64,000 nucleotides of DNA from Owenia fusiformis (lineage: Eukaryota > Annelida > Polychaeta > Sabellida > Oweniidae), in contig CAIIXF020000001.1 in NCBI GenBank assembly GCA_903813345.2, positions 46,951,885 through 47,015,884 of the forward strand. Reading direction: 5' to 3'. The notes beneath the pieces are model-generated. The model searched no databases, had not been told where the DNA came from, and saw nothing but the letters and a program-made list of their open reading frames with translations. The position numbers were made by a program, and so were the translations under genes. The number at the start of each line of letters is the position of its first letter. The first letter of the stretch is position 1. This document shows, piece by piece, positions 38,893 to 48,569 of this stretch.

Positions 38893-39102
38893 GTTTGTCA
38901 CATTTTTATGTCTTAGATTATATCTAGCTGATCTGTCATTTTAGAATCATAACGTCAAATGGTGCATTGGATTCAAGTTTGAATTTGTCAAGTTTTCTGT
39001 GTATAGATTGAAGATCTACCATAACCTCTATCCACATTGAACAAAATTTTAATAGCCTGATTTGTTGCCAAAATCGAATTTGAACAACTCTATCAAATGC
39101 AG

Positions 39103-39304
39103 GTGTACACAGATCCTACATCTGGTTGGGAGCCGGACATCACTCAGAGCATGGCATGTGGCGGAGAAGCTGGTGGAACTAGACCCTTTGCATCCACTAA
39201 TCACGTGGCTCAATGTGGCAAATTCAATATGTTTTACTACGATAATTACGGTTGCATTATCGGTGAAATACCAACCAGTACCCCAACTCCTCTTCCACCA
39301 GACA
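39103..39304 (+). CDS. Serine protease gene, exon 4 (end of extra domain, Pro/Thr linker)
   Basis: Acceptor atgcag, donor A|gtacgt, phase 0 in and 1 out. It encodes GWEPDITQSMACGG, AQCGKFNMFYYDNYGC and a TPTPLPPD linker. It brings the extra domain to six cysteines in all, enough for three disulfides, and links it to the protease part. Confidence 0.75.
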
Positions 39305-39635
39305 GTACGTATTTTTATTGTTCCCATTTGCATTCAGAGGTGTCGCATTGGTGTCGTTGGAGTGTTTGCATTTAGGGAGGCCACAGTACCAGCATTCACA
39401 ATATCTAATTTTTAAAAGAAATGTTGTATGATTCAAATTTTTAGGTGTGTTCCCCATTAAAGGAAATATTTGAAAGAATCGGTACTTGGTTTCCCAATTA
39501 ATCAATAAACTGCTAAAATGAGTCCAGTGCTCCAGTTCAATCACAAAAAAAACACGAAGCGCTGCTCTGTTAAATTCACCTCAGAACTAATTCTTTGCCT
39601 TGAATGGTTGTTAATATTATCATTTACTATGCCAG

Positions 39636-39653
39636 ATATGTGTGGTACTCAGA
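39636..39653 (+). pseudogene. Serine protease gene, exon 5, left fragment cut by the Polinton
   Basis: The first 18 bases of exon 5 after the acceptor gccag: codons for M-C-G-T-Q, where Cys is the usual linker cysteine that ties the propeptide to the protease domain. The last six bases (CTCAGA, 39648-39653) are the target site and recur at 49908-49913. Reading on into the element gives a TAG stop at 39656-39658, so this allele would make only the N-terminal domain. Confidence 0.8.
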
Positions 39654-39956
39654 AGTAGTTACAGAAACGAGAGTTCTGACGCACCTATAACATTGAGTCC
39701 TATGGGGAGGGACACGATTTTTCATAGTACCCTCCCTAACATGGGCTCCAATGGGGAGGGACATCTCAGAGCCTCCCTGAGCTCGGGAGGCACATACGGG
39801 GACCCCACCCCTCCCCCCTCGGCGTGGTGGCGTGTACATATTTCGGGGATCTCGGGCCCTAAGGTAACGGACGCCCTACCCCACGTTTGTACGTTTACTG
39901 TAAGGGATACTATTCGAATTCCCGCCAAAAACAATAAATCGATAAACCAGTACGCG
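39654..39956 (+). repeat. Polinton left terminal inverted repeat
   Basis: 303 bases matching 49603-49907 inverted, with about seven substitutions and two one-base length differences by eye. It is GC-rich, with GGGGAGGGACA and CTCGGGAGGCAC blocks, unlike the AT-rich body. Confidence 0.9.
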
Positions 39957-40263
39957 CCGTAAATGTCACCACCTTATTTATAAAGTGCGGCCCCAGGCGG
40001 ATTATCGATTACCTATCAACCAGGCGTTTCGTACTCGCGAGGTCTTATCGTTTTAAGGTCATCCAGCTGTCAGTTTACGAATTACTCTGGACTGTACTTT
40101 AAAGTGCGGACCTAGCTCGATTATCGATTATCAATCAACCATCCATCAACTTTAATTAGTGTAACGTCCTTCATCGATTTAAGATCATACCGTTTAATGG
40201 ATGTTACATTTGGTTGCCTCGCACCTTAGTATTTAAGAAGAAACATTACTAGTTAATTTAGTT
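39957..40263. promoter_or_regulatory. Subterminal repeats of the Polinton
   Basis: Non-coding. It holds two diverged copies of a ~110-bp unit, each with AAAGTGCGG and a GATTATCGATTA motif followed by TCAACC, at about 39984-40025 and 40100-40145. A third ATTATCGATTACC.GTCAAC lies near the right end at 49480-49500. Such subterminal repeats may bind element proteins or act as promoters. Confidence 0.55.
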
Positions 40264-40689
40264 ATGAGTTTGAAACAGACGTACGCACATCTTTCGAGCG
40301 AGGATTCCTTAATTTATTACGCGGATAACACTCAAAGTAAATTTACCAGCAAGTTACCCAATTACCAAACATTTAAAAAAATAGAAAACTGAACTTGCGG
40401 TTTAACTGAAATTTGTCTAGGTAAACGTGTAAATAAAGGCTTAATATACGTATATTGTAATATAATAGGTGAATCATTAGTAGGACCAACTTCGAGGACG
40501 ATCCTACGTACTATATCGACATCTAAGACATACTGTGAATTTAAAAATATATATTACGTGGATTTAGGACTAAATAATTTTAACGAGATTAGTATTGCTT
40601 TGACTTATCAGGACGGTTCACCCGTGGAATTTACGAGTAATAGTCCCACATCCTGCGTTTTACATTTTAAAAAGAGATTACATATTTGA
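40264..40689 (+). pseudogene. Penton-like minor capsid protein, broken by an in-frame TGA
   Basis: A 142-codon frame (stop TGA at 40687) interrupted only by TGA at codon 43 (40390-40392). The C-terminal part has the pattern that I associate with the end of Polinton minor capsid (single jelly-roll) proteins: an FNEISIALTYQDGSPVEFTS block, then VLHFKKR. This corresponds to the usual I.I...D..G.PV.F..G...V.LHFR. It sits just upstream of the other capsid genes, as expected. It is shorter than usual penton proteins, so the N-terminus may also be lost. Possible readings are a decayed gene, an assembly error or stop readthrough. Confidence 0.6.
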
Positions 40690-40720
40690 GTAAACTTTTC
40701 GCCAATCTAATACAAAGGCT

Positions 40721-41068
40721 ATGGATATCTGGACAGATCTGTTCTCAAAACCAGAGAAAAAAATGGTTAAAATTAAAGTTAACAAGGCTCATTACGTTCC
40801 TTTGAAAAGTGGTGCAACCGACCAAACCGGAAGTGGGTCGCGTGTAACTATGATATCGCCGTCTGAAGCTAGTGTTCAAAGAGCTAGAGCGCGCATGCGT
40901 CGTGATAACATCATAGATACAGGCCCCCGGATTAAATCTATAAAACCTACCGTATTTAAAAATAAGACCACACGTACCAAAGGTATCGAAGGGAGTAACA
41001 CCGTATTAAAGAAAAAACGTGGAAAACGTGAAAATAACACGCTCGGTATAAGTACCATATTTGATTAA
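40721..41068 (+). CDS. Small basic Polinton protein, 115 aa
   Basis: ATG at 40721, 31 bases after the minor capsid gene. The protein is rich in Lys and Arg (RARARMRRD, KKKRGKREN) with no hydrophobic segment. Position before the major capsid gene and basic charge recall the DNA-binding core or cement proteins of adenoviruses and related elements. I cannot assign it to a family by sequence alone. The next gene starts 40 bases downstream. Confidence 0.6.
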   Translation: MDIWTDLFSKPEKKMVKIKVNKAHYVPLKSGATDQTGSGSRVTMISPSEASVQRARARMRRDNIIDTGPRIKSIKPTVFKNKTTRTKGIEGSNTVLKKKRGKRENNTLGISTIFD

Positions 41069-41108
41069 AAGGGAAAAACAGATAAAACAAAAAAACAAAT
41101 AAATAAAA

Positions 41109-42434
41109 ATGGATAACATTATGGACAGTTCTAACGAGGTTGTGAACGAGCAGTTTATGATTTTTGAAACCCGTGATACAGATGTCAGCACGAAACAGTT
41201 GAAATACGTCAATTTTAGACCGATCAATTTATCAGATGGTAATCCATTAACCTTCGATATAACAAATAACGGAGATCACTACTTAGATTTGAGTAAAACA
41301 GTGTTATTCGTCAAGGCAAAAATAACCATGCCGGATGGGAGTCCATTGCCTATAGATCCAAACGACCCGGCGGCATCTGCACCCAAAGTTACTTGCGCTA
41401 ATCTTTGGTTACATTCATTATTCTCGCAAGTGGATGTTCAAATGCAGCAAAAATCAATTTCAACATCGGGACCTTATTACCCGTACACAAGTTATATTCA
41501 AACAGTACTAAACACATCAGCGGCAGATATGCAAGGTTACTTATCATCCCAAATGTATTTTAAGGATGAAGCCAGTCTAGGTAACGACCATAACGGGTTT
41601 GACTCCAAAAATAATGGATTTCTGAGGAGAATGGCGCACACGATCGAGAGTTTGGAGGTTGAAATGGCGGGTCCATTGCACGCTGACATCTTTAAGATTG
41701 AAAAATATTTGTTGAATAACATTGATATTCAAGTCAAACTAACACCATCCCCGGCTGCCTTTAACCTAACGGCACATGATAACAACGTAGCTTATAAGGT
41801 TAAGATTACCGACGCATTTCTAAGAATTGCCAAAATTGAGCCGACACCCGGTGTATTGGAAGGTCACGCCCAAACGTTAAAGACGAATCTGGCTCAATAT
41901 CCGTACATCGGCAGAGAAATGAAAAGTTTAAGTGTGGCCACCGGAAACCGCAATTTTCAAATCGATAATTTATTTCTAGGTAGGGTGCCTCAAACGATAT
42001 ACCTAGTCATGGTCACGGCTCGATCTCAAATGGGCGTGTACGATTTGAATCCTTTCAACTTTCAACATTTCAACTTAGATTATCTAGACGTGTTAGTCGA
42101 TGGACTAAGCGTGACCAATCCCGTAACATTAGATTATAGAACAGGTGGTTTGCTGAACACGTATATAACGTGTTACAACAACTTATTTCCCCAGTTTAAC
42201 GACCAAAAACGAAACGCGAGCATATCCAGAGACGAATTCGCCAACGGAACTACAATTTTAAGATTTGACGTCAATAACATCGGTAGTACGCAAGTTAATT
42301 CGATCGAGAGAAGGGGTAATTTATCCATCAATGGTCATTTTCAAAAACCTCTACAAGAAGCGATCAACATCCTGATATTGGCGGAGTTTCCCAAAGTTAT
42401 TCAGATAGACGAGGCTAGGAACGTCATAACATAA
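41109..42434 (+). CDS. Polinton major capsid protein (hexon-like double jelly-roll)
   Basis: A 441-residue intact frame. It has the block LWLHSLFSQVDVQM near residue 102 followed by YPYTSYIQT. This is the hallmark of the large family annotated in animal genomes as F54H12.2-like, which comes from Polinton capsid genes. N-terminal NGDHYLDLSKTVLFVKAKI also fits. The product is expected to form the pseudo-hexagonal capsomers of an icosahedral particle. It lies between the basic protein and the protease, the normal order. Its TAA stop overlaps the next ATG (TAATG). Assignment as major rather than minor capsid rests on length and family memory. Confidence 0.8.
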   Translation: MDNIMDSSNEVVNEQFMIFETRDTDVSTKQLKYVNFRPINLSDGNPLTFDITNNGDHYLDLSKTVLFVKAKITMPDGSPLPIDPNDPAASAPKVTCANLWLHSLFSQVDVQMQQKSISTSGPYYPYTSYIQTVLNTSAADMQGYLSSQMYFKDEASLGNDHNGFDSKNNGFLRRMAHTIESLEVEMAGPLHADIFKIEKYLLNNIDIQVKLTPSPAAFNLTAHDNNVAYKVKITDAFLRIAKIEPTPGVLEGHAQTLKTNLAQYPYIGREMKSLSVATGNRNFQIDNLFLGRVPQTIYLVMVTARSQMGVYDLNPFNFQHFNLDYLDVLVDGLSVTNPVTLDYRTGGLLNTYITCYNNLFPQFNDQKRNASISRDEFANGTTILRFDVNNIGSTQVNSIERRGNLSINGHFQKPLQEAINILILAEFPKVIQIDEARNVIT

Positions 42435-42973
42435 TGAACTCTCTCCAATTAAGGCATATATTAGAATCTACATCTTATTTAAAAACCGCCTACCGTAGGG
42501 TCTGCGCCAAAGACGAATTACCGCGGTTTTCTCCGAGTAAATTAGCCGTTTATATCGTCAATACGGCCAAGCACGATCACCCCGGATTACATTGGGTCTT
42601 ACTTGTATTCAAGATTGACACGTTGGGTCAGAAAACATGTATGTATTTTGACAGTTTGGGTGGTCATCCTCGAAAATATGGTCTATTTGAATTCATACGA
42701 AATAATTCGGATACATTTATATACAATAACTTGAGACTTCAAGATGATGAAAGTACAATCTGTGGCCAATATACATTAGTTGTAATGGATCGTTATATTC
42801 GTAGAAATGAAAGCTTACTGGGTATATTGAATGACTATAATATCGAGGATACTTATTACAACGATCTAATCACCATAGATTATTTCAAGACTCACTTTTC
42901 TACCAAATCCGCAGTGACTTATGTAGAATGCCAAACCTGCGTTAAACCAAATATTCAGGCTTTAGAAAGTTAA
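42434..42973 (+). CDS. Polinton cysteine protease, adenain (C5) type
   Basis: A 179-residue protein. The catalytic set of adenovirus-type maturation proteases is visible in order: His53 (GLHWVLL), Asp73 (YFDSLGG) and Cys110 in DESTICGQY, with Gln112 just after. In adenoviruses this enzyme cuts capsid precursors. The gene starts inside the stop codon of the capsid gene (TAATG). An AATAAA lies 50 bases after the stop, so the left-hand genes may share one transcript ending here. The frame is intact and all key residues are present. Confidence 0.85.
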   Translation: MNSLQLRHILESTSYLKTAYRRVCAKDELPRFSPSKLAVYIVNTAKHDHPGLHWVLLVFKIDTLGQKTCMYFDSLGGHPRKYGLFEFIRNNSDTFIYNNLRLQDDESTICGQYTLVVMDRYIRRNESLLGILNDYNIEDTYYNDLITIDYFKTHFSTKSAVTYVECQTCVKPNIQALES

Positions 42974-43125
42974 TTAGATATAATTGTTTATATTCTATGT
43001 ATGTTATACTATTGTGTATCGAAATAAAATGGATTAGGTAAAAAATTATATTTGTTCTTTGGTACTAACTTATTAAAAATCATCAATGGCCCGATTGTTT
43101 AAATAAAAGACATCGCAAAACAACC

Positions 43126-45678
43126 CAGATAGCACGTCTTTGTTGGCCCAACGTCGGCAATTTTACGTCGGTACCTTGACGTTGGGCCGACGTTGGTTCA
43201 AGGTTGTCAAGGCACACTTCTCCGTTGGCCTGAAGTCGGCAATTCTACGGCTGTAAGCTCACGTTGTACCGACGTCGGTACAAGGTTGGCAAATGACACA
43301 TCTTTTTCGGTCTGAAGTTAGCAATTTTAGGGCGGTACTTTGACGTTGGGCCGACGTTGGTACGAGGTCGTCAAGGTACACTTTTCTGTTGGCCTGAAGT
43401 CAGCAATTTTACGGCTGTACGCTGACGTTGTACCGATGTCGGTGCAAGGTTGGCAAGCAGCGTGTCTATTTCGGTCCGAAGTTAGCAATTTTAGGGCGGA
43501 ACTATAACGTTGGGCCGACGTTATTTTCAGGTCGGCAAATCACACTTCTGTTAGCCCCAAATTATAGTAATTTTAGGGTGGTACACTAACGTTGGGCCAA
43601 CGTTGGTACCACGTTGGTAATTGACACAATTTTAGGGTCGGTAGAACGTTGGGCCGACAATGATATCAGGTCCGAAGTTAGCAATTTTAGGGCGGAACTA
43701 TAACGTTGGGCCGACGTTATTTTCAGGTCGGCAAATCACACTTCCCAGATAGCACAAAGATGTCGGGTCAACGTCGCTATTGGTGGCCATTGGTTGGCAT
43801 AGTCGCAGTTGGCAAATTGTAGTTGGGCCAACGTTGGCCCGTCGTTGGCTGCCGCTAATACCAGGGAGCCAACAATCCCAGATAGCACAACTCTGATGGG
43901 CCAACGTTGGCCCAACAATTACATATCTGTTGGTTCAACGTTGGCTGAGATGGTTGGCCCATTGTTGTCCATTGGCCCAACGTTGGTCCACCGAAGTAAA
44001 TTGTGTCAATAGTGGGCCAACAATGGTCCAACGTTGGTTCTTTAGACGCTGCAAATGTTGGACCAACGTTGGCCCAACGTCGTTGTGCTATCTGGGTAGC
44101 ACTAAAGTACTGTTGGGCCAACGTTGGGCCACCCACCTATCTGTTCCCTCTGCAAGGCCAACGTTGGGCCAACATTGCCATTAGCACTAAAGCACTGTCG
44201 AGCCAACATTGGACCAACGTTGGGCCAACATAATTTTTTGCCAACATTGGACCAACGTTGGGCCAACATAATTGTTTGCCACTGTTGGACCAACGTTGGC
44301 CCGCTGGACAAAATGACGTTGGGTCAACCGCTCAAGCCGACGTTGGGCCAACAGATGCGTAGTTGTTGGCCCGAAGTTGGCCCACTGGCGGTGTGCTATC
44401 TGTGCCAACATTGGACCAACGTTGGGCCAATATAATTTTTTGCCACTGTTGGACCAACGTTGGCCCGCTGGACAAAATGACGTTGGGTCAACCGCTCAAG
44501 CCGACGTTGGGCCAACAGATGCGTAGTTGTTGGCCCAACGTTGGCCCATTGGCGATGTGCTATCTGGGACCTATCGATCAGTGCAAAATTGCAGTTGGCA
44601 AATTGTAGTTGGGCCAACGTTGGCCCGTTGTTGGCTGCCGCTAATACCAGGAAGCCACCTATCGATAAATCATTGCAAATGCTTAAAAATAGAAGAAAAC
44701 ATACCAGCTGTCATTAAAAAAAATTAAGGTAAATTTTTGTAATATTTTCTTTCAAAATTATCTGATAATGTTGTTCACCTCAAAAATATGGATTTTCGCC
44801 TTGTAATACAGTTGAAACCACTTATAAGGCTACCAAATATATTTAGTATGGAAAAATAAGCCACCATATTTTATTGATGAAAAACGGATATAATTTGTGA
44901 ACACATTCACAGTAGCAGTACTGAATGCCTAGATAGCACAAAGACGTTGGGTCAACGTCGCTATCGGTGACCATTGGTTCTCAAGGTTGCAGTTGGCAAA
45001 TTATTCATGTGGCCTGTCGTTGGCTGCCCAGGGAGCCAACAATGGCTGTATAAAAAAGTAAATCGTGTCAACAGTGGGCCAACGTTGGTTCTGTGGTGGC
45101 TGCCAATGTTGGACCAACGTTGGCTGACGTGGTTAGCCCACCGTCGCTATGTCCATTGGCCCAACGTTGGCCCACCGAAAGAAAATATGGTTGGCCCAAC
45201 AATGGACCAACGTAGCTTGAAATCGTGTCGGACCAACGTTGGGCCAATGGACATAGCGACGGTGGACCAACGTTGGACCGATGGACATAGCGACGGTGGG
45301 CCAACCACAACAGCCAACGTTGGACCAACATATACGTAATCGTTGGGCCAAAGTTGGCCCAACTGTTGACCAACGTTGGGCCAACCAGTTTTGACCGCCA
45401 ATGCGCCAACATCCCTCTTAACATTGTCGGACCAACTGTTGACCAACGTCGGGCCAACCAGTCTTCTTACTATTAGTGGGCCAACTATGGGCCAACGTAG
45501 CTTGAAATCGTGTTGGGCCAACAATGGACCAACGTTGGGCCAATGAACATAGCGACGGTGGACCAACGTTGGACCGATGGACATAGCGACGGTGGGCCAA
45601 CCACGACAGCCAACGTTGGGCCAACAGATACGTAGTTGTTGGGCCAACGTTGGCCCATCAGAGTTGTGCTATCTGGGA
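43126..45678. repeat. Cluster of palindromic GGGCCAACGTTGGCCC elements inserted in the Polinton
   Basis: Begins CCCAGATAGCAC and ends GTGCTATCTGGG, an inverted pair. The same end word recurs inside in both orientations (about 43744, 43886, 44086, 44393, 44558, 44930), so several related elements are nested or tandem. The first ~620 bases are ~115-bp direct units with ACGTTGGGCCGACGTTGG. A 67-bp block is duplicated (about 43482-43549 and 43676-43743). The rest is made of GGGCCAACGTTGGCCC palindromes and variants. Open frames here in all directions only translate the repeat. About 44660-44925 is plain AT-rich sequence between two such blocks. Confidence 0.85.
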
Positions 45679-45712
45679 AGTATTTATCATTGTAAGTTCA
45701 ACCGTCGAAGTC

Positions 45713-46384
45713 ATGACACATAGCCTGGTGCCCTTTAATTCGCCTACCTCTATCGCCATGATAGGAGCGTCTCAATCGGGGAAAACTAACATGTGTTTCA
45801 AAATTCTAAAACATAGAGATGCCTTGTTTCAAAATAGTTCGAATTCACCTTCCAAAATATTGTTTTGTTACGCAACTTGGCAATCCGTGTACCGCGATAT
45901 GGAGCTACAATTTAAAGATGAAATCATATTTCACGAAGGACTAGTCGACGAGGAAGAGATCTTAAATTTTACGAAAGATATATCGATACCAACATTTCTA
46001 GTTCTAGATGATTTAATGGCTAGCGTATGTCAAAGTAGAGAGGCTGCCAAAATATTCACGCAATTATGTCATCATAGAAATATGAATGTCCTTTTTCTAA
46101 CACAAAACGCCTTGTGTCAGGGTCCTAGCGCTAGAAATATTTCATTAAATACGCAGTATTTCATCATTTTCAAGGCAAATCGTGATAAAAGACAACTAAA
46201 GTGTTTGGCTGGTCAGATATATCCGGATAAAACGAAATATTTCATGGACAGCTATTTGGACGCCACTTCGGAAAGGTACGGTTACATAGTCGTGGATATG
46301 TCGCCAGATGGCGTTGATGAATATAGATTACGCACACGTATATTTCCGAATGAAGATCCTATCATTTATAAACCCAAAAGTTAA
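45713..46384 (+). CDS. Polinton genome-packaging ATPase (A32/FtsK-HerA type)
   Basis: I start at the ATG at 45713, which gives a 223-residue protein. A longer frame upstream uses a non-ATG codon and runs into the palindromic repeats. Walker A GASQSGKT is at residues 18-25, Walker B TFLVLDDL at 94-101, and a polar LTQN sensor at 129-132. This is the compact form of the ATPase that pumps DNA into capsids in Polintons and nucleocytoplasmic large DNA viruses. The frame is intact. The inserted repeat cluster ends about 35 bases before the ATG, so the promoter or the upstream part of the transcript may be affected. Confidence 0.85.
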   Translation: MTHSLVPFNSPTSIAMIGASQSGKTNMCFKILKHRDALFQNSSNSPSKILFCYATWQSVYRDMELQFKDEIIFHEGLVDEEEILNFTKDISIPTFLVLDDLMASVCQSREAAKIFTQLCHHRNMNVLFLTQNALCQGPSARNISLNTQYFIIFKANRDKRQLKCLAGQIYPDKTKYFMDSYLDATSERYGYIVVDMSPDGVDEYRLRTRIFPNEDPIIYKPKS

Positions 46385-46443
46385 TTGAACGCGTCAGTAT
46401 AGATCCAGACGGTTACCGGACAACATATAAAAGACATGTCACG

Positions 46444-46767
46444 ATGTCAGCACTTATTAAAAGGAATAAAAACTTCCTAAAATTCCTTTTGACTAGTACT
46501 TTGCAGCAAATGAAAGTTTTATTGAATACAATTACTGAAACGCAACTTCGAGTTCTAGGTGAAATAGCTCTTAACGTACTTCACGGTAGTCTCCCTATCG
46601 CGAATTTTTATAAACAAAAATTGAAACGACATAAAAGAGTTTTACAACACATCGCGACCAAATCAAAAAGCAAGAAGTTTAGAAAGGACTTGATCAAACG
46701 TAATACATCAGTTTTGGGTCTATTGATTAAATCCGTTCATAATTTTATCCAAAAATTGCAGCTATGA
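46444..46767 (+). CDS. Conserved small basic Polinton protein, 107 aa
   Basis: A Lys-rich helical protein with ITETQLRVLGEIALNVLHG in the middle and a KLKRHKRVLQHIA stretch after it. From memory, this layout recurs beside capsid genes in many animal Polintons, but its function is unknown. It starts 59 bases after the ATPase stop. Its TGA stop overlaps the next start codon (ATGA). A DNA- or capsid-associated role is a guess from the charge. Confidence 0.6.
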   Translation: MSALIKRNKNFLKFLLTSTLQQMKVLLNTITETQLRVLGEIALNVLHGSLPIANFYKQKLKRHKRVLQHIATKSKSKKFRKDLIKRNTSVLGLLIKSVHNFIQKLQL

Positions 46768-47207
46768 TCAAATCTGTTTTGATACCTTATGATAAATATA
46801 TCAGACTCGAAAATTCCACGCGTAAAACTGAGGAGGGTAATAACAAAACCATAGATCAGTCGCCAACTAATACTGATAAAATGGATGGTGGAATAGGTAC
46901 ACGTAAACCTAGTCAAACGAAGCAAGTTGATTCCGGGAGTAATGATGCATCTACGTTTTCCTCGGAAAATAAATTGGATGCCCCATCCGATAGCGACTTT
47001 AAGGAAGGTACCTCAAGTAAACAAAATCATGACGCGGGGCTATCAACCAGTGATGATGATGATGATGCAATAGGGATGCCTAGCTATACCGATAATACAC
47101 CTAGGTTCATTTACAAAAGAAGCGCCACATCGTACAAAGTACCGGGTATTCCGGCCAAAGCTCTTAAGAGACCACGTAAAAACAAAGCAAAATGGCTGCC
47201 ATTTTAA
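46764..47207 (+). CDS. Polinton protein with acidic centre and basic tail, 147 aa
   Basis: The ATG overlaps the stop of the previous gene by four bases. N-terminal MIKSVLIPYDKYIRL is well ordered. Residues 25-110 are disordered, rich in Ser, Asp and Lys, including a DDDDD run. The C-terminus is basic (KALKRPRKNKAKWLPF). In related elements a protein with similar start and tail follows the 107-aa gene, as far as I recall. Function unknown. Confidence 0.6.
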   Translation: MIKSVLIPYDKYIRLENSTRKTEEGNNKTIDQSPTNTDKMDGGIGTRKPSQTKQVDSGSNDASTFSSENKLDAPSDSDFKEGTSSKQNHDAGLSTSDDDDDAIGMPSYTDNTPRFIYKRSATSYKVPGIPAKALKRPRKNKAKWLPF

Positions 47208-47240
47208 ACACTCTATTAGGACATATTTGAATACAATGAT

Positions 47241-47339
47241 ATGAATATCACCCCTGTAGGCGTAAACTTGTTTGTTGGACTAAATACAGACTTTGCCTAC
47301 TTAATTATAGCTGTCTTATTTACCATTGTATTTAATTAG
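47241..47339 (+). CDS. Possible 32-aa membrane miniprotein
   Basis: A 33-codon frame (TAG at 47337) beginning 33 bases after the previous gene. A polar first half (MNITPVGVNLF) is followed by a hydrophobic segment (AYLIIAVLFTIVF) that could cross a membrane once. Position and composition make it plausible, but a frame this short can arise by chance. Confidence 0.35.
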   Translation: MNITPVGVNLFVGLNTDFAYLIIAVLFTIVFN

Positions 47340-48099
47340 ACCGATATAAATCAATTAAACTCATGTAATTCATGTGATCTTCCCAAGTTACTTGGTTCAC
47401 TTCGTATTTTTGTTTTAATTGAGGAATCGCTAAATAGTATTGAAATATAGGAAAGGTATTTAAAAAAAGATTTTAGGAAATCTGCATATTTATTCAAGAC
47501 CAGAATTTATTCTATTTGACGTTTTTTTTTTAAAAATTCTGCATGTAATTTTCAAAAAAAAAACATAGTTGTCTTAAAGTTTTCTTAAAGAGGTTGATTT
47601 AAATCCTCATTGATGCGGTGTTCAAAAAGCCTCAAATGCTAATTTACTCAATCGCGGTTCGCAATTTCAATGCTAAATCGCAATACACGTGTAAACAATA
47701 TCATATGATTACATTCCAACGGTGTTTAATGTTAAACAATTATTGAATATGTATACTCGATAAATGTTATATATTTATATCAATGTTGTGATATCCAACT
47801 ACCACTAGATGTCAGCATCGTACAGAGTATTTTAATATTTGAAGATGTCACCCTAATCGAATATACACGTGTTTCTAAGTAGATGACATTGCAACTTTGT
47901 GTGTAGGTCTGTAATTAATGATTTTGTACAAATGTTGAAACTTTGGAATTAATAAACTTACATCGAATGTTTCACTAAGTTTTAAACAATTAAAGAACAA
48001 TAAACAAACAAATTAAGGGATTTTCTGATCTACAAGATCTTGTAGTTTAATACATTCTTATTTATTTGTCGTATATCTTTTGTACACATTGTATGAATT
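47340..48099. other. Intergenic stretch between convergent Polinton genes
   Basis: AT-rich, no coding frame seen. Contains AATAAA signals in plus orientation (about 47951), suited to end the left-hand transcripts. Confidence 0.5.
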
Positions 48100-48481
48100 T
48101 TATATGGCTATCATAGGCTCCCTTTGTCTTTCATCCTTAACCATCGGTAATTTGGACCTCGTTAACATTCTAAGCCATAACACATTACCTAAAAATGATA
48201 TAGCATTAGTTACCACTATTAAATATAAACCAAACATTACGTTGTGTTAAAGTTTGTCAAAAATCGCGTAACTCACCTATGATAACAAAAGTTAAAACAC
48301 CTCCGGTAAAGCTTAAGGCCATTGGAGTCTCTAGATTTACATCGTAACTACTACTAATATATGGTTTCAGTACGTAATAAGGTGTTACGTTTTCAGTTTC
48401 ATTAAAGTGTCGAGTAACATTGATGTTTTGACAAATGCAGCATGTTCCAATAACGCTCAAAACTAATAATCGACCTATCAT
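48100..48481 (-). CDS. Spliced small membrane glycoprotein of the Polinton
   Basis: Two exons: 48481-48277 and 48188-48100. The donor is G|gtgagt, the acceptor tttttag, both in phase 1, giving 97 residues. I start at the ATG at 48481; the frame also extends two codons upstream to a non-ATG. The protein has a signal peptide (IGRLLVLSVIGTCC), a short outer part with three N-glycosylation sites (NVT, NET, NVT), one membrane segment (LSFTGGVLTFVII continuing into exon 2) and a charged inner tail. Without splicing the frame stops inside the membrane segment. Role unknown; a virion or cell-surface membrane protein is possible. Confidence 0.6.
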
Positions 48482-48569
48482 GTTCAAAAACCTAAGTATG
48501 AATGACTATATTACTTACATTGACGTATATATGTCTTTATTTCTACTGTGTGATACATCGTATTTAACT

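Noticed and set aside
39049-39544. Frames on both strands around 39.1-39.5 kb
   Set aside because: They overlap exon 4 of the protease gene in other frames or run past its donor site into intron.
43698-45647. Many overlapping open frames on both strands with repeated GPTLAQ- or NVGPT-like peptides
   Set aside because: They arise from translating GGGCCAACGTTGGCCC palindromes, which lack stops in several frames. No codon bias or domain is present.
45650-45712. Longer N-terminus for the packaging ATPase
   Set aside because: It begins at a TTG and lies partly in the palindromic repeat. The ATG at 45713 gives the usual compact protein, with Walker A close to the start.
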